Below are positions 39,131 through 48,274 of a DNA stretch of 64,000 nt, one piece after another. The stretch covers positions 62,001-126,000 of the forward strand of contig JAQXJI010000006.1 in assembly GCA_029008615.1 (NCBI GenBank), read 5' to 3'. The translations under genes were made by a program, and so were the position numbers. Origin of the DNA: Elusimicrobiota bacterium. Its GTDB lineage: Bacteria; Elusimicrobiota; Elusimicrobia; Elusimicrobiales; Elusimicrobiaceae. How positions within the stretch are numbered: position 1 is the stretch's first letter; each line of letters opens with the position of its first letter. The notes below the pieces were generated by a model. It was given only the letters and a program-made list of their open reading frames with translations. It searched no databases and was not told the origin of the DNA.

Positions 39131-40822
39131 ATGAAAGATAAGAATCACGGCGTAACGGTTGCCCCCGGCGCGGGTTTTTGCCCCGGTGTCAAAAAAGCCA
39201 TAGACTGCGTTTTGCGGCTTGAAGCTTCCGGCAAGAAGCCCATTTACACGATAGGCCCGCTTATACACAATAAGCAGGTTACGGATATGCTTGGGGAAAA
39301 GGGCATATCATCAATAGACAAACTTGAAGAGGCCAAAGATAAAAACGGCGTATTGGTTATACGCGCGCACGGAATTACGCCGGAGTTCCAAAAAGAAGTG
39401 GAATCGCAGGGAATGGAAGTTGTGGATTCCACCTGCCCGCTTGTAAAGAAAGTTCATAATGTAATAGACGAATACGCCAAGCAGGGCTATTATACGGTTA
39501 TAGTCGGCGACGGCGGGCACGCGGAAGTGATAGGCCTTTTGGGATATACGCGCGGAAAGGGATATGTAATAGCCAATGCCGAGGAGGCCGAAAAGCTGCC
39601 TCACTTTGACAAAGTAAACATAGTTTCCCAGACGACCCAAAAAGAAGAAACTTTTTTTAAAGCCGCCGAAGCGGTAAAGAAAAAAGCTGATATCTGCCAA
39701 ATCAACAATACCATTTGTCAGCCTACAAAACAGCGTCAAAAAGAAACTTTGGAGCTTGCCAAAACCGCCGATTTGGTTATAGTCGTCGGCGGCAAACACA
39801 GCGCAAATACCGCGCGCCTTGCAAAAATTTGCGGGGAATTATGCCCCAAAGTCTTGCACGTTGAAAGCGAGGAAGAAATCCGTAAAGAGGACGTTCTCCC
39901 TCCCGAACATATTTTTATTACGGCCGGCGCGTCCACCCCTAACTGGGTTATAGACAATGTTTCCACCAGAGTAAAAAACCTTAGGAAAGAAGCTTCTTCT
40001 TTTTCGGAGCTGCTTGCCAAAATTTGGGATTTTACCGTAAAAAGCTCTTTGTATACTTCTTTTGCGGCGGCTTGTCTTACTTATGTCTGTATGAAGCTTT
40101 CCGGCGCGCATAACGACCTTAAACTTTATCTGCTTTCGCTTCTTTTTGTGTTTACTTTAACTCTCGCAAACAAAACTCCGCAGGATATGCCTTCAAAAGC
40201 CAAACGCTGGTTTTATATTCCTGTTATCTTGGGCGGGATTTTAACTTTTCTCACCGCTCTTAATTACGGGGTTTGCGTTTGGCTGCCCACTTTAATTTTA
40301 TTGATACTGGGTGCGGCGGCTTATCCGTTCAGAAGCAAAATCACTTTATTCTCCCGTCTGCCCGGCACTAAGGATATAATAACGGCTTTGGGTTGGTGTT
40401 TTGTTTGCATTTACGCGCCGGCGGCAAGCCAGGGCCTTTTGATGAGCAAATCCGCCTGGCTGGCTTTTACTTACGGGCTATTGTTGGTTTTTATCCGCTC
40501 CGTAATTTTAAGTATAGGGGCGGAGCGCAAAGATATTATGCTTGGCAAAGAAAGTTTTTATAAAGCTTTCGGCCTTAACGCCACAAAAGCGGCGATAGGG
40601 ATTATAATAATCGCTTTGACGGCGGTTCTTGTACAGCTTTTGATAATGGGCTGGAAGAGCGGACTTGTTTTTATGCTGCTTTTAGGCCAGATTTATACCA
40701 TAGCGATAGCGGTTTATTTCTACACCAAGAAAACTCCGCGCACAACGCTGAGCGAGACTTTTATAGACGGTCAATTCCTTGTTTTGGCCGTTTTGACGTA
40801 TCTCGCGGTTAAGTTGTTTTAG
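39131..40822 (+). CDS. ispH: IspH (HMBPP reductase) fused to a UbiA-like membrane domain
   Basis: 563 aa. Residues 1 to about 290 are a complete IspH, the last MEP-pathway enzyme making IPP and DMAPP: iron-sulfur cysteines in GFCPGVKKA (Cys17), DSTCPLV and NTICQPT, plus RAHG and the THSAN-type GGKHSANT. A linker leads to about 270 residues with eight or nine membrane helices. SIGAERKDIMLGKESFYKAFG resembles the second Asp-rich motif of UbiA prenyltransferases, but the first Asp motif is not clear. The fusion would place isoprenoid supply at a membrane enzyme. The domain identity is an inference. Leaderless-type start. Confidence 0.85.
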   Translation: MKDKNHGVTVAPGAGFCPGVKKAIDCVLRLEASGKKPIYTIGPLIHNKQVTDMLGEKGISSIDKLEEAKDKNGVLVIRAHGITPEFQKEVESQGMEVVDSTCPLVKKVHNVIDEYAKQGYYTVIVGDGGHAEVIGLLGYTRGKGYVIANAEEAEKLPHFDKVNIVSQTTQKEETFFKAAEAVKKKADICQINNTICQPTKQRQKETLELAKTADLVIVVGGKHSANTARLAKICGELCPKVLHVESEEEIRKEDVLPPEHIFITAGASTPNWVIDNVSTRVKNLRKEASSFSELLAKIWDFTVKSSLYTSFAAACLTYVCMKLSGAHNDLKLYLLSLLFVFTLTLANKTPQDMPSKAKRWFYIPVILGGILTFLTALNYGVCVWLPTLILLILGAAAYPFRSKITLFSRLPGTKDIITALGWCFVCIYAPAASQGLLMSKSAWLAFTYGLLLVFIRSVILSIGAERKDIMLGKESFYKAFGLNATKAAIGIIIIALTAVLVQLLIMGWKSGLVFMLLLGQIYTIAIAVYFYTKKTPRTTLSETFIDGQFLVLAVLTYLAVKLF

Positions 40823-40843
40823 TTTTAAGGAGCGTAGAATTAT

Positions 40844-41959
40844 ATGAAAATAAGAAGAATCGGCGTACTTACCGCCGGCGGAGACTGCCCCGGCCTTAAC
40901 GCAGTAGTGAGAGGCGTAGCCAAACACGCGATTAACTGCGGCATAGAAGTGTTGGGTTTTAAGAACGGTTTTGACGGCCTTGTAAAAAATCAATTTATGG
41001 TGTTGGACGCAAAAGCCGTGTCGGGTATACTCACCCGCGGCGGAACTATCCTCGGCACCAGCAATTTAGCCAATCCTTTTAAATATACTTTGCCGCCGAT
41101 AGGCACCCCGGAAGATCCGAAAGATGTTTCTTCTTTGGTGCTCCATACTATTAAGAGCAATAAAGTGGACGCTTTGGTAACGATAGGCGGGGACGGTACG
41201 CTTTCAATGTCGCAGAAGTTTATAGAGCTCGGCGTGCCGATAGTCGGCGTGCCCAAAACGATAGACAACGACCTTTCCGCGACGGATTTTACTTTCGGTT
41301 TTGATTCGGCCTTAAGCGTCGCCACCGACGCCGTGGACAGAATACACACTACGGCCGAATCTCATCACCGCGTAATGATTTTGGAAACAATGGGCCGTTA
41401 TGCCGGTTGGATAGCTTTGCGCTCCTGCATAGCGGGCGGCGGGGATATTTGTTTAATTCCGGAAATTCCTTATTCCGATGATGCCATAGTTCAAGCCATT
41501 GAAGACAGACAGAGAGAAGGCAAAACTTTCAGCATTATAGTGGCGGCGGAAGGCGCGGTAAACGAAAAAGGCGAAATGGCCGTAAAAAGCACTGTCGCAG
41601 GTTCTACCGATCCTATCAGGCTCGGCGGAATCAGCGGTAAAATCGCCGCTATGGTGGAAGAACGCCTTAAAGTGGAATGCCGCGTAGTAGTGTTGGGGCA
41701 TTTACAGAGAGGCGGTACGCCTACGGCTTTTGACAGATGGCTTTCAACGCGTTTCGGTACGGAAGCCGTGGAACTGATTTTGCAGGGGAAAACGGGCTAT
41801 ATGGTGGCTTTAAGAGGAACCGAAATCGTAAGCGTACCTGTAAAAGAAGCCGTCTCAAAGCTTAAACGGGTCGACCCGAACGGCGAAGAAGTCCGCGCCG
41901 CTTTGGCGGTGGGTACAAGCTTCGGCTCAAATAAAGTCGGCGAAAAATGCGGGGTATAA
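40844..41959 (+). CDS. pfkA: 6-phosphofructokinase
   Basis: Phosphorylates fructose-6-phosphate. 371 aa; GVLTAGGDCPGLNAVVRG and PKTIDNDLSATDFTFGFDSA are diagnostic. The phosphoryl-donor site reads GGDG, which favours ATP, yet the second discriminating position is Lys (VPKTIDND), as in the mixed/long subfamily and PPi enzymes. I predict ATP, with PPi use not excluded. AAGGAG precedes the start and rlmB follows without a gap. Confidence 0.92.
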   Translation: MKIRRIGVLTAGGDCPGLNAVVRGVAKHAINCGIEVLGFKNGFDGLVKNQFMVLDAKAVSGILTRGGTILGTSNLANPFKYTLPPIGTPEDPKDVSSLVLHTIKSNKVDALVTIGGDGTLSMSQKFIELGVPIVGVPKTIDNDLSATDFTFGFDSALSVATDAVDRIHTTAESHHRVMILETMGRYAGWIALRSCIAGGGDICLIPEIPYSDDAIVQAIEDRQREGKTFSIIVAAEGAVNEKGEMAVKSTVAGSTDPIRLGGISGKIAAMVEERLKVECRVVVLGHLQRGGTPTAFDRWLSTRFGTEAVELILQGKTGYMVALRGTEIVSVPVKEAVSKLKRVDPNGEEVRAALAVGTSFGSNKVGEKCGV

Positions 41960-42706
41960 ATGGAAAGAATAGATAAAGAACAATTAATTTTCGGTATTCA
42001 CCCGATAAGAGAGGCTTTGAAAGGCAGAAAACGCCAAATAATACAGCTTTATATTATTGAAAACAAAAAACAAAGCAGAGCGATTGAAGACGTAATCCGC
42101 TTGGCCAAGACCAACAATGTAAAGATAAAAAGTATGGAAGAGCGGCTTATGAATAATTTGGCCGGCGGCGCAAATCACCAAGGCGTAATAGCGCGCGCCG
42201 AACCGCTTAAGCTTATGCGTCTTACCAACGCTTTGTATGAATCTTCCGGCAATAAAAAGGATTTATGGCTAGCTATAGACGAAGTTACCGACCCGCAAAA
42301 TCTGGGCTCTATGCTCAGAAGCGCGGCCTGCTTAGGGTTCAGCACCGTGATTTTACCGCAAAGAAGGAGCGTCGGCATTACCGCTACGGTTCATAAAGTG
42401 GCTTGCGGAGCGCTTGAAACTTTAAGAATAGTGGAAGTTACAAACCTTACCACCGCTCTTTTGGATCTTAAAGACGAAGGATTTTGGATTTACGGCGCGG
42501 ATATGGACGGCAAAAGCATTAAAACTATGGATTATGCATATCCTGCTGTGCTCGTAATAGGTTCGGAAGGCACGGGCCTCAGGCTTAAAACCAAAGAACA
42601 TTGCGATGAAGTCATCAGCATTCCCCAAAAAGGCGGCGTAAGCAGTTTAAATGCGGCCGCTGCCGGGGCTATAATAATGTATGATATGGCTTCCAAAATA
42701 AAATAG
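41960..42706 (+). CDS. rlmB: 23S rRNA 2'-O-methyltransferase RlmB-type (SpoU family)
   Basis: 248 aa. The N-terminal substrate-binding domain (FGIHPIREALKGRKRQI) is followed by a SPOUT knot: EVTDPQNLGSMLRSAACLGFSTV (motif 1, with the catalytic Arg), VIGSEGTGL (motif 2) and the SSLNAAAAGAIIMYDM motif 3. The closest role is methylation of G2251 in 23S rRNA. It begins on the base after the pfkA stop. Confidence 0.9.
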   Translation: MERIDKEQLIFGIHPIREALKGRKRQIIQLYIIENKKQSRAIEDVIRLAKTNNVKIKSMEERLMNNLAGGANHQGVIARAEPLKLMRLTNALYESSGNKKDLWLAIDEVTDPQNLGSMLRSAACLGFSTVILPQRRSVGITATVHKVACGALETLRIVEVTNLTTALLDLKDEGFWIYGADMDGKSIKTMDYAYPAVLVIGSEGTGLRLKTKEHCDEVISIPQKGGVSSLNAAAAGAIIMYDMASKIK

Positions 42707-42729
42707 TTTTGTTTTGTTCGGAAAAATAA

Positions 42730-42755
42730 AACCCCCGGCTTTTGGGCCGGGGGTT
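42730..42755. terminator. Bidirectional terminator after rlmB
   Basis: AACCCCCGGC and GCCGGGGGTT form a 10-bp stem with a 6-nt loop between convergent genes. Confidence 0.85.
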
Positions 42756-42771
42756 AATGTTTGTAAAAGGG

Positions 42772-43536
42772 CTAAATCGCCAATTTGAGGTTTAAACCCA
42801 AAGTGTAATTTTCGTCCATATGGTCAATATTTTCGTAAGTGCCGAAAGCCGTTACGCCTATTCTTGACGGAATGGGATTTATGTCCAAGCGTGCGGTAAG
42901 ATAATAACCTTTATAATAATTCTCGCCGCCCATATCATAAGCTCTGTAACCGGCTTCGCCGCCAAGGCCGACTATGTCCATAACGTCAAATATCGCAAAA
43001 GCTTTGATATCGCCGTTATAAACTTTATCGTCTTTGCCGAGGCTCATCATTTTTGAACCGAGGCCGTCCCAATAATCCAGGCCGCCTATCGCGCCCAAAT
43101 AGAATACGCCCAAATCCGCGCCTGCGCGCGCAAAGAAGCCGTATTTATCCGTACCGTCGGCCATACCGCCTTCGTTGAAGTCGTCAAAAGCGTCAAATTC
43201 TATGCGGCCGCCCAAGTCTATATCAAGGCCGATATTCCAAAGCCTTAATACGGCAAAAACGCCCGGATTGGTAAAATCTTTCCTGTCCAAATTGTCTGAT
43301 TTGGCGTAACCTATATAACCGCCGATTTGAAGCCTGTCGGTAAGCCCGAAAGAAAGGGCCTCGCGAGCGGAATATATTTTATTGCTTGCGCCGTCAGTGG
43401 TGTTGTTGAAAGTCGCAAGCGTATCCGATAAAATCTGCCCCTGCGCGGGCATAAATAAAGGATTGGTTACGGCTTTGGCTGAAGCGTTGGCCGCAAAAAG
43501 GGCCAGAAGCAGAGCCGCAAACAGTGTTTTTTTCAT
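42772..43536 (-). CDS. Outer-membrane beta-barrel protein
   Basis: 254 aa with a signal peptide (MKKTLFAALLLALFAANASA). The mature part is a series of alternating amphipathic strands rich in Tyr, Gly and Asp (RLQIGGYIGYAKSD, GFFARAGADLGVFYLGAIGGLDYWD, YLTARLDINPIPSRIGVTAFGTY). The last strand, YTLGLNLKLAI, ends in a hydrophobic residue. Probably a small porin or assembly-type barrel; no precise family. AGGAGGA precedes the start, and the gene is monocistronic. Confidence 0.78.
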   Translation of the reverse strand: MKKTLFAALLLALFAANASAKAVTNPLFMPAQGQILSDTLATFNNTTDGASNKIYSAREALSFGLTDRLQIGGYIGYAKSDNLDRKDFTNPGVFAVLRLWNIGLDIDLGGRIEFDAFDDFNEGGMADGTDKYGFFARAGADLGVFYLGAIGGLDYWDGLGSKMMSLGKDDKVYNGDIKAFAIFDVMDIVGLGGEAGYRAYDMGGENYYKGYYLTARLDINPIPSRIGVTAFGTYENIDHMDENYTLGLNLKLAI

Positions 43537-43654
43537 TTGTTTCCTCCTGATAACAAGATTATGTTTTTATTATGCCAAAATCATAATAAATAAGCAAAAT
43601 TTAGTATTATATTTAAAAGGTCGTTAAGGCCTTGTTTCTTCTTACGGAACTGTT

Positions 43655-46600
43655 ATGTATTTAAAAGCGATAGAAATTATCGGTTTCAAATCTTTTGCGG
43701 ATAAAGTAAGGCTCAACTTTGAGCCGGGCGTATCTTGCATAGTCGGCCCGAACGGCTGCGGAAAATCAAACGTAATTGATTCCGTGCGCTGGGCGATAGG
43801 GGAAATGTCCTGGAAGTCCCTGCGCTCCGGTTCTATGGTGGACATAATTTTTAACGGCACCAGGAAAAGGCCTCCCTTAAATATGGCGCAGGTCAATATG
43901 GTGTTTGACAATGCTTCCAAAAAACTCCCGATAGATTTTAACGAAGTTACGGTATCTCGCAAAATTTACCGCTCCGGCGAGAGCGAATATTTCTTAAACC
44001 GCGTACAATGCCGTCTTAAAGACATCAGGGAAATGTTCCTTGATACCGGCATCGGCGGGGAAGGTTACGCAATTATAGACCAAGGTTCCGTAAACCAACT
44101 TTTGGAGTCTACCCCGGAACAAAGACGCGAAATGTTTGAAGAAGTCGCCGGAGTATCAAAATACAAAGCCAAAAGGGAAGAGGCCGTTCGCAAACTTGAA
44201 CGCGTGGATATAGATATCGCGCGCCTGAGCGACACTTTGGCACTTATAGCCGAGCAAATAAAAAAGCTGGACAGCGAAGCCCGCAAAGCCAGGCTTTACC
44301 AAAAATACAGAGAAGAACTTAAAGAGAGCGAAATAGCGCTTTCTTTGGAAAATATTAAAAATCACGACGCGGAAATACAGACAGCCGCCGCGCAGCTTGA
44401 ACCGATTTTAAAAGAAATTGAAGATTCCAACAATGCAGTTTCGGCCTTGGAAGGGCAAGTGGCGGCTTTGGATTTGAACCTTACCCACAAACAAAAAGAA
44501 CTCAGCCAGTTTAACGAGAATATTTCTTCGGCCAAATATCAAATAGGTCTTTTGGAAGGGGCAATACAGAATTGCCAAAACCTTTCCGGCGAGCTTACTT
44601 TGCAAATGAAAACTTCCGAAGCGGAAAAGGAAATAAGCCTTGCCCGCCTGGCGGAACTCGGCCCCGCGTTGGAAGAACTTAAAAACAAGATAAAAAGCGC
44701 GGAAGAAGAATACGCCCCTTTGCAGGAAAAATATAATCAAAAATACGCGCAGGTTACCGCTAATGAGCAAGCTTTGAAAGAAGCTCAGAACCAAGTGGAA
44801 AGGGCCTCGGCGGAAGCTTCGGAAATATCGCAAAAGCAGTTGGAACTTTCCGGCAAAATCGCTTTGGAAGAATCTTCCTGCTCGCACGAAGAAGCCAACC
44901 TGATAAATTTGGAAAGGACTTTGCAGTCCCAGCGGGAAAGAGCCTCCTCTTTGGCTAAAGAAGCCGAACGCATTGAATCCGCTTTGAGCGGAAAAGAAAC
45001 TTTGGTTTTGTCCTTAAAGGAAAATCAAAGAAAAGCGGAAGCCGCTTTGGGAGAACTTAGGTTGAAAATCCGCTCTTTGGAAGATAAACTGAACAATTTG
45101 CGCGGCAAAAGGGCTTCTTTAAACGCCAAAATGCAAATGATACAAACTCAGGGTAAAAACGATCCCTACTGGGTCGGCACCAAGCTTGTGGAAGAAAGCG
45201 GTATCGCCGGCATAAAAGGTACTTTAAGGAAATATCTTAAATTTAAAGAAGAATATTCTTTAAACGTGGAAGAGGCTTTCGGCAAATTTTTGGATTCAGT
45301 CTTGGCGGACGATTTATCCTGCGTAAAAAACGCGATAGCTTTGCTTAAAAAACACGGCAAAGCCAGATGCAGATTTATAATTTTATCTTCCGTTCCCAAA
45401 GCCGTTGAAGGCAAATCGTTAATAGAAGGCGCTTCTTTAAAAAGCCTTTTGGAATACCCCGCGGAACTTGCCGGATTGGTGGAATATATAAGTTCCTCTT
45501 ATAACGCCGAAGGCGGCGAAGTTGCCGGCGGATTTTGGATTTCCGGCGGTGCGGCGGGTGTTAAATCGCCGGAAGCTTACTGGGGGGAAGAGGAATCGGC
45601 CAAAAAAGAGTTAAAGCAAATTTCCCAAGAAGAAGACTCTTTAAATAAAGAGCTTGATTCGGCCAATACCGATTTGGCCCGTACCGAAAGCGAACTTAAA
45701 AACTTGCGCGCGAAATATCAGGAAGAAAGCATATCTTTAAACTCTTTGAAAAACGACGCCGCTCTGCACCGCCGCACTTTAAGCGACATTGAACAAACCA
45801 ACGAACAAATAACTAAAAATAAGGCGGAGGTTTCCGCCCGTATGGCTTTGCGCAGGGAAAAGGCCGCTCAAATGAAACTCAGCCTAACCGATTTGACTTC
45901 AACCTGCGAGCAAGCCAAAAACAATGTAGAAGCCGCGCGCGCGAAACGCGAAGCTTTGCAAAAAGAAGAACAGGCTTTAAAGATTGAAATAGAACAAGCC
46001 AATGCCAGATTATACGAAGCCAAAATAAAAAAGAACAATTTGGAACTTGATTTGAAAACCGCCTCTTCCGAGGAACAATCATTAAAAGAAGCCCAAAGCA
46101 AAAGGGTGGAAAGCCTGCTTAAAGCCGGCGAGAGAATAAAAACTTTGGAAGCAGAAAAGCTTTCTTCCCAAGCCAAGTTGGCGGCTCAGCGCGATTCTTT
46201 GGCAGCTTTGGAAATTGCCGAAAACAAAATGCGCGGGGATTTGAACGCAATTAAAACGGACTATGATTCCAAAAATACCGCTTTAAACAAATATAAAACC
46301 AGAATAAACGAACTTACTTTAAAAGCGCACGATTTGGAAAACACTCTTTCCAACCATCGCCGCCAAAAGACGGCCGTAATAAACAATTTGTTGGAATCCT
46401 GGAACATAACCCAACAGGAAGCGCAAATGAAATGGGGCGACGTTAAAGTTGATTATGAGCGTGTCAAAATGATGCGAAAACGCATAGAGAATATGGGCGC
46501 GGTAAATATGACCGCACCCGAAGAATACGACGCACTTACCCAACGCAACGATTTCCTTAAAAAACAGATAGAGGACTTAAATTCCGCCAAGCGCGATTTA

Positions 46601-47131
46601 AAATCGGCCATAACCAAAATCAACGCGACTACAAGGGAGAATTTCAAATATACTTTTGAGCAGGTAAGAACGCACTTTAAAAACATTTATCAAACATTAT
46701 TTGTCGGCGGGGAAGCGGAACTTATACTGACAAATCCGGAAAATCTGCTTGAAACGGGTATAGAAATAATTGTTCAGCCGCCCGGCAAAAAACTTTTGAA
46801 TATTTCCGCTCTTTCCGGCGGGGAGAAAGCCCTTACGGTAGTTTCGCTTTTATTTGCTTTCTTTACGCATAATCCTTCGCCTTTCTGTATTTTGGACGAA
46901 GCCGACGCCCCGCTTGACGAGGCCAATGTGGAAAGATTTACGAATCTTATAAAAGAATTTTCCAAGAAGACGCAGTTTATAGTAGTAACGCATAATAAAC
47001 GCACTATGGAAGCGGCCCAAATGTTATACGGCGTAACTATGGAGGAGAGCGGCGTTTCCAAAGTCCTTTCGCTTAATTTGAAAGATCAGGATGCCCGCAC
47101 CAGAAGGCTGGTGTCCGCCGCGTCGGAATAA
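43655..47131 (+). CDS. smc: Chromosome segregation SMC ATPase
   Basis: 1158 aa. The Walker A motif GPNGCGKSNVIDS is at residue 31, and a long coiled coil runs to about residue 500. The hinge domain spans about residues 500-650. A second coiled coil follows, then the ABC signature LSGGEKAL near residue 1053 and Walker B CILDEADAPLDEANV near residue 1078. It forms the ATP-driven DNA-organising ring with ScpA and ScpB, which are not in the window. The start ATG has only a weak GGA upstream. Confidence 0.96.
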   Translation: MYLKAIEIIGFKSFADKVRLNFEPGVSCIVGPNGCGKSNVIDSVRWAIGEMSWKSLRSGSMVDIIFNGTRKRPPLNMAQVNMVFDNASKKLPIDFNEVTVSRKIYRSGESEYFLNRVQCRLKDIREMFLDTGIGGEGYAIIDQGSVNQLLESTPEQRREMFEEVAGVSKYKAKREEAVRKLERVDIDIARLSDTLALIAEQIKKLDSEARKARLYQKYREELKESEIALSLENIKNHDAEIQTAAAQLEPILKEIEDSNNAVSALEGQVAALDLNLTHKQKELSQFNENISSAKYQIGLLEGAIQNCQNLSGELTLQMKTSEAEKEISLARLAELGPALEELKNKIKSAEEEYAPLQEKYNQKYAQVTANEQALKEAQNQVERASAEASEISQKQLELSGKIALEESSCSHEEANLINLERTLQSQRERASSLAKEAERIESALSGKETLVLSLKENQRKAEAALGELRLKIRSLEDKLNNLRGKRASLNAKMQMIQTQGKNDPYWVGTKLVEESGIAGIKGTLRKYLKFKEEYSLNVEEAFGKFLDSVLADDLSCVKNAIALLKKHGKARCRFIILSSVPKAVEGKSLIEGASLKSLLEYPAELAGLVEYISSSYNAEGGEVAGGFWISGGAAGVKSPEAYWGEEESAKKELKQISQEEDSLNKELDSANTDLARTESELKNLRAKYQEESISLNSLKNDAALHRRTLSDIEQTNEQITKNKAEVSARMALRREKAAQMKLSLTDLTSTCEQAKNNVEAARAKREALQKEEQALKIEIEQANARLYEAKIKKNNLELDLKTASSEEQSLKEAQSKRVESLLKAGERIKTLEAEKLSSQAKLAAQRDSLAALEIAENKMRGDLNAIKTDYDSKNTALNKYKTRINELTLKAHDLENTLSNHRRQKTAVINNLLESWNITQQEAQMKWGDVKVDYERVKMMRKRIENMGAVNMTAPEEYDALTQRNDFLKKQIEDLNSAKRDLKSAITKINATTRENFKYTFEQVRTHFKNIYQTLFVGGEAELILTNPENLLETGIEIIVQPPGKKLLNISALSGGEKALTVVSLLFAFFTHNPSPFCILDEADAPLDEANVERFTNLIKEFSKKTQFIVVTHNKRTMEAAQMLYGVTMEESGVSKVLSLNLKDQDARTRRLVSAASE

Positions 47132-47181
47132 GCTTTGCGCTTATTGACGAATTCGGCAAAATAAAGTCTAATAGGAGCAGT

Positions 47182-47922
47182 ATGAAATACGCCGTACTTT
47201 CAGACGTACATTCTAATTACGAAGCGCTTGACGTCGTTTTACACAAAGTAGATGAAATCGGCGTGGACGGATACGCTTTTTGCGGCGATTTGATAGGTTA
47301 CGGCCCCGATCCGGAAGAATGCTGCCAACGCCTTATGAAGGTAAAAAATCTGATTGCGGTTATGGGCAATCACGATATGAGCCTTTTCAGGGAAGATTTT
47401 TTTAACTGGTTCAGCGATTACGCCAAACAGTCAATGCTTTATACCGCCAAACAGCTGAGCCAAAAATCGCAGGAATTTATAAAAACTTTCGCCAAGGAAT
47501 ACCACGGCAAGGATTTTTCTATGGTGCACGGTTCTTTTTTGGATCCTTTCCGCGATTATCTGCTTACGGCGGAGCAGTTCGTACTTAATTTGGATAAATG
47601 GAAAGGCAATTTGTGTTTTGTGGGGCACAGCCACGTTCCTTTTATTATGAGCTATAAAAGCAATCATATGCCGCAGATAGATTTGTTTTTGGGTTCCGAC
47701 GTTACTTTAAAACTTTTGCCAGGCATAAGATATATGATAAATCCCGGTTCGATAGGCCAGCCGCGCGACACCAACGAAAAGGCCTCTTTCGGTATTTTTG
47801 ACACTAAGGAGCAAACTTTCCGTCTTATACGTTTGCCCTATGATATAAAATCCGTACAGGATAAAATAGAAAGCCGCGGCTTGCCGACGATACTTTCCAC
47901 CCGTCTTAAGCAGGGTAAGTAG
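47182..47922 (+). CDS. Metallophosphoesterase (YfcE/MJ0936-like)
   Basis: 246 aa calcineurin-like phosphodiesterase. The metal-binding motifs appear in order: LSDVHSNYEAL, CGDLIGYGPDP, MGNHD, MVHGS, and VGHSHVPF. The group hydrolyses phosphodiesters in vitro; the natural substrate is unknown. AGGAG precedes the ATG. Confidence 0.9.
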   Translation: MKYAVLSDVHSNYEALDVVLHKVDEIGVDGYAFCGDLIGYGPDPEECCQRLMKVKNLIAVMGNHDMSLFREDFFNWFSDYAKQSMLYTAKQLSQKSQEFIKTFAKEYHGKDFSMVHGSFLDPFRDYLLTAEQFVLNLDKWKGNLCFVGHSHVPFIMSYKSNHMPQIDLFLGSDVTLKLLPGIRYMINPGSIGQPRDTNEKASFGIFDTKEQTFRLIRLPYDIKSVQDKIESRGLPTILSTRLKQGK

Positions 47923-47976
47923 CGATATGGAAAGCCCCGCAGATATGGGGGCATAGAAAATAATTTAAAATTAGTG

Positions 47977-48005
47977 TTGCATTTAAAAAATATATTTGTT
48001 AATAT
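47977..48005 (+). promoter_or_regulatory. Promoter of tRNA-Ala
   Basis: TTGCAT (47977-47982) and TAATAT (48000-48005), 17 bp apart; the tRNA begins 8 nt after the -10 box. Confidence 0.6.
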
Positions 48006-48013
48006 ATATGTAC

Positions 48014-48089
48014 GGGCCTGTAGCTCAGCTGGGAGAGCGCCTGCATGGCATGCAGGAGGTCATCGGTTCGATCCCGTTCAGGTCCACCA
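48014..48089 (+). tRNA. tRNA-Ala (GGC), CCA encoded
   Basis: 76 nt including CCA. Acceptor GGGCCTG pairs with CAGGTCC, the third pair being a G-U wobble, the classic alanine neighbourhood. The anticodon arm is CCTGC-ATGGCAT-GCAGG, anticodon GGC. The T stem has one mismatch. Unlike the Leu and fMet genes in this window, its CCA end is encoded. Confidence 0.95.
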
Positions 48090-48097
48090 GATTTATA

Positions 48098-48126
48098 AAC
48101 CGCCGCTTTTGCGGCGGTTCTTTTTT
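48098..48126 (+). terminator. Terminator after tRNA-Ala
   Basis: AACCGCCGC-tttt-GCGGCGGTT (9 bp) followed by CTTTTTTTG. Confidence 0.88.
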
Positions 48127-48213
48127 TGTCTTGTAAAACTTTCCGTTTGGGGTGTTTTTTCCAGTTTTATTCCTTTAAAATTTCGCTTTAAGCTTGCGCG
48201 TTTATTTTTATTC

Positions 48214-48243
48214 TTGACAATGTTCCCATTAAGTAGGAAAATA
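48214..48243 (+). promoter_or_regulatory. Promoter of the lipoprotein operon
   Basis: A perfect TTGACA (48214-48219) is followed 17-18 bp later by a weak AT-rich -10 (GAAAAT or AAAATA). Confidence 0.5.
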
Positions 48244-48274
48244 GAGGATATATCATTTTTATTAAGGAGATAAA

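Noticed and set aside
43617-43640. Possible fourth copy of the 43-bp element upstream of smc (AAGGTCGTTAAGGCCTT)
   Set aside because: It needs an extra base to align, the second half is absent and no -35/-10 pair follows at the right distance.
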